Source of the DNA: Zoogloeaceae bacterium
GTDB taxonomy: Bacteria; Pseudomonadota; Gammaproteobacteria; Burkholderiales; Rhodocyclaceae
DNA: 6,146 nt
Reading direction: 5' to 3'
NCBI GenBank assembly: GCA_031274855.1
Contig: JAISPO010000132.1
Coordinates: forward strand, 1 to 6,146
Shown here: piece by piece, positions 5,333 to 6,146 of the stretch
How positions within the stretch are numbered: the stretch's first letter is position 1
How the letters are laid out: each line of letters starts with the position of its first letter
Notes under the pieces: generated by a model
What the model was told of the DNA's origin: nothing
What the model saw: the letters and a program-made list of their open reading frames with translations, nothing else
Databases searched by the model: none
Made by a program: the position numbers and the translations under genes

Positions 5333-6146
5333 TTACACCTCGAACCGGATATGGAATTCAGTGAACTGATCCGCACGGCTCTTGACCTGCAAGTATCCGT
5401 GCATGGCGCGAACCTTCGAGCGCACCACATCGAGTCCAATGCCATGTCCGGCATCGCGGTCCGCATTCGCCGCTGTCGAAACACCTGGTTCGAAGAGCTT
5501 GCGCCCGATTTCGACATCGCTCAGCCCGTTGGCTTCCTCCCTGCTCAAGTACCCGGAATCGACCATGGCTTTCCGCAGCCGGTCGGCAACAATGCCGCGT
5601 CCATCGTCGCGCAACATGAATTCAAACCGGTAGTCGCCCAAGTCCTTGCAGGAAACATGCAGCGCGCCGGATTCTTCTTTCCCCAGCGTGCGCCGCTCTT
5701 CCGGCAGCTCGATGCCATGCGCCATCGCGTTGCGCACCAACTGGATGGCAATGCCCTGCAATTCCTGCACGATCCTGCGCGGCAGCTTCTGCAAATCGCC
5801 GATATCGGCGCTGAATGCGATCTTCTTGTTCTGATCGCCGGCAATCCGCTCGGCCAGGGTACGCAAGCTGTCGATAAAAGCCTGCGCCCTGCTCTGTTCC
5901 GGCGCTTCGTCCGGGAGTTTGCCACCGCTGAACGACGACAGGCGCGAAACGATGCCGGTCAGGGAAGACAGGCGCTCGTAAAAGCCTTCAAGCAAGACCG
6001 TGATGCGCACCATGTCATCGCCGGTGGCTTCGCCACGGTCGCGGATGGTGATCAGTTCCTTCTCGCAATCATGCGCATAGGCTTCGAACATTTCGACGCC
6101 CAGCGCCGCTGCCTCGCCCTTGATGCCGTGAATGATGCGCATGATG
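5333..6146 (-). CDS. CheA-like histidine kinase, HPt plus HATPase domains, no CheW domain (5' end outside window)
   Basis: The gene runs off the right edge; 270 codons and one base are visible. Counting from the Met codon at 6142-6140, the HPt phosphoacceptor site is at 3-10 (IIHGIKGE, His5 in H-x-x-K-G). The HPt helices run to about 60-70. A short linker follows, then a CheA-type ATPase: N box QLVRNAMAHGIELPEER (134-150, Asn138), G1 box DDGRGI (179-184), F box LFEPGVSTA (216-224), G2 box GHGIGLDVV (232-240). The protein stops 29 residues later, so the CheW-like P5 domain that ends every standard CheA is absent. Only about 60-70 residues separate the HPt end from the N box, too few for a P3 dimerisation hairpin. 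The Met at 6142 is not the start, because the frame is open beyond it and the HPt would be truncated. Upstream domains cannot be seen. It is followed by the receiver and CheX-like genes, its probable partners. Confidence 0.88.
   Translation of the reverse strand, partial: IMRIIHGIKGEAAALGVEMFEAYAHDCEKELITIRDRGEATGDDMVRITVLLEGFYERLSSLTGIVSRLSSFSGGKLPDEAPEQSRAQAFIDSLRTLAERIAGDQNKKIAFSADIGDLQKLPRRIVQELQGIAIQLVRNAMAHGIELPEERRTLGKEESGALHVSCKDLGDYRFEFMLRDDGRGIVADRLRKAMVDSGYLSREEANGLSDVEIGRKLFEPGVSTAANADRDAGHGIGLDVVRSKVRAMHGYLQVKSRADQFTEFHIRFEV

Overview
The window carries the conserved dnaA / rpmH-rnpA-yidD-yidC-mnmE chromosomal cluster of a GC-rich proteobacterium, joined to the end of a small chemotaxis-like phosphorelay operon. 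Protein features point to Betaproteobacteria, possibly Rhodocyclales or a related order. These include the RNase P protein core RNLLKR, a YidC with Lys where E. coli has Arg in the membrane groove, and the DnaA N-terminus. This placement is by recollection of family sequences, not by a search.

Layout. Bases 1-419 (minus strand) hold the first 139 codons of dnaA, cut by the window edge. Bases 420-614 are the divergent dnaA/rpmH spacer. It holds an AT-rich patch beside dnaA, one perfect DnaA box (TTATCCACA, 529-537), and a near-consensus sigma70 promoter (TTGACA, 17 bp, TGTAAT; 558-586) firing into rpmH. Plus-strand genes then follow closely: rpmH (615-749, 44 aa), rnpA (779-1171), yidD (1168-1392, 4-bp overlap with rnpA), yidC (1410-3050) and mnmE (3031-4386, GTG start inside yidC). 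After a 68-bp convergent gap with an imperfect hairpin come three minus-strand genes. In transcription order these are an HPt-HATPase kinase (cut by the window edge at 6146), a CheY-like single-domain receiver, and a CheX-type phosphatase overlapping the receiver gene by ATGA.

Function. The plus-strand genes serve translation and membrane biogenesis: ribosomal protein L34, the RNase P protein that matures tRNA 5' ends, the YidD/YidC membrane-insertion pair, and the tRNA wobble-uridine GTPase MnmE. The minus-strand trio reads as a compact phosphorelay: a kinase autophosphorylating an HPt histidine, a receiver accepting the phosphate at Asp55, and a phosphatase removing it. The kinase ends right after its ATPase domain, with no CheW-like domain and no room for a normal CheA dimerisation domain. 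It is therefore probably not an ordinary receptor-array CheA. This trio is the least ordinary part of the window.

Four of the eight genes whose start is visible use GTG (dnaA, yidD, mnmE, receiver). I see no tRNA, rRNA, CRISPR array, insertion sequence or long repeat.
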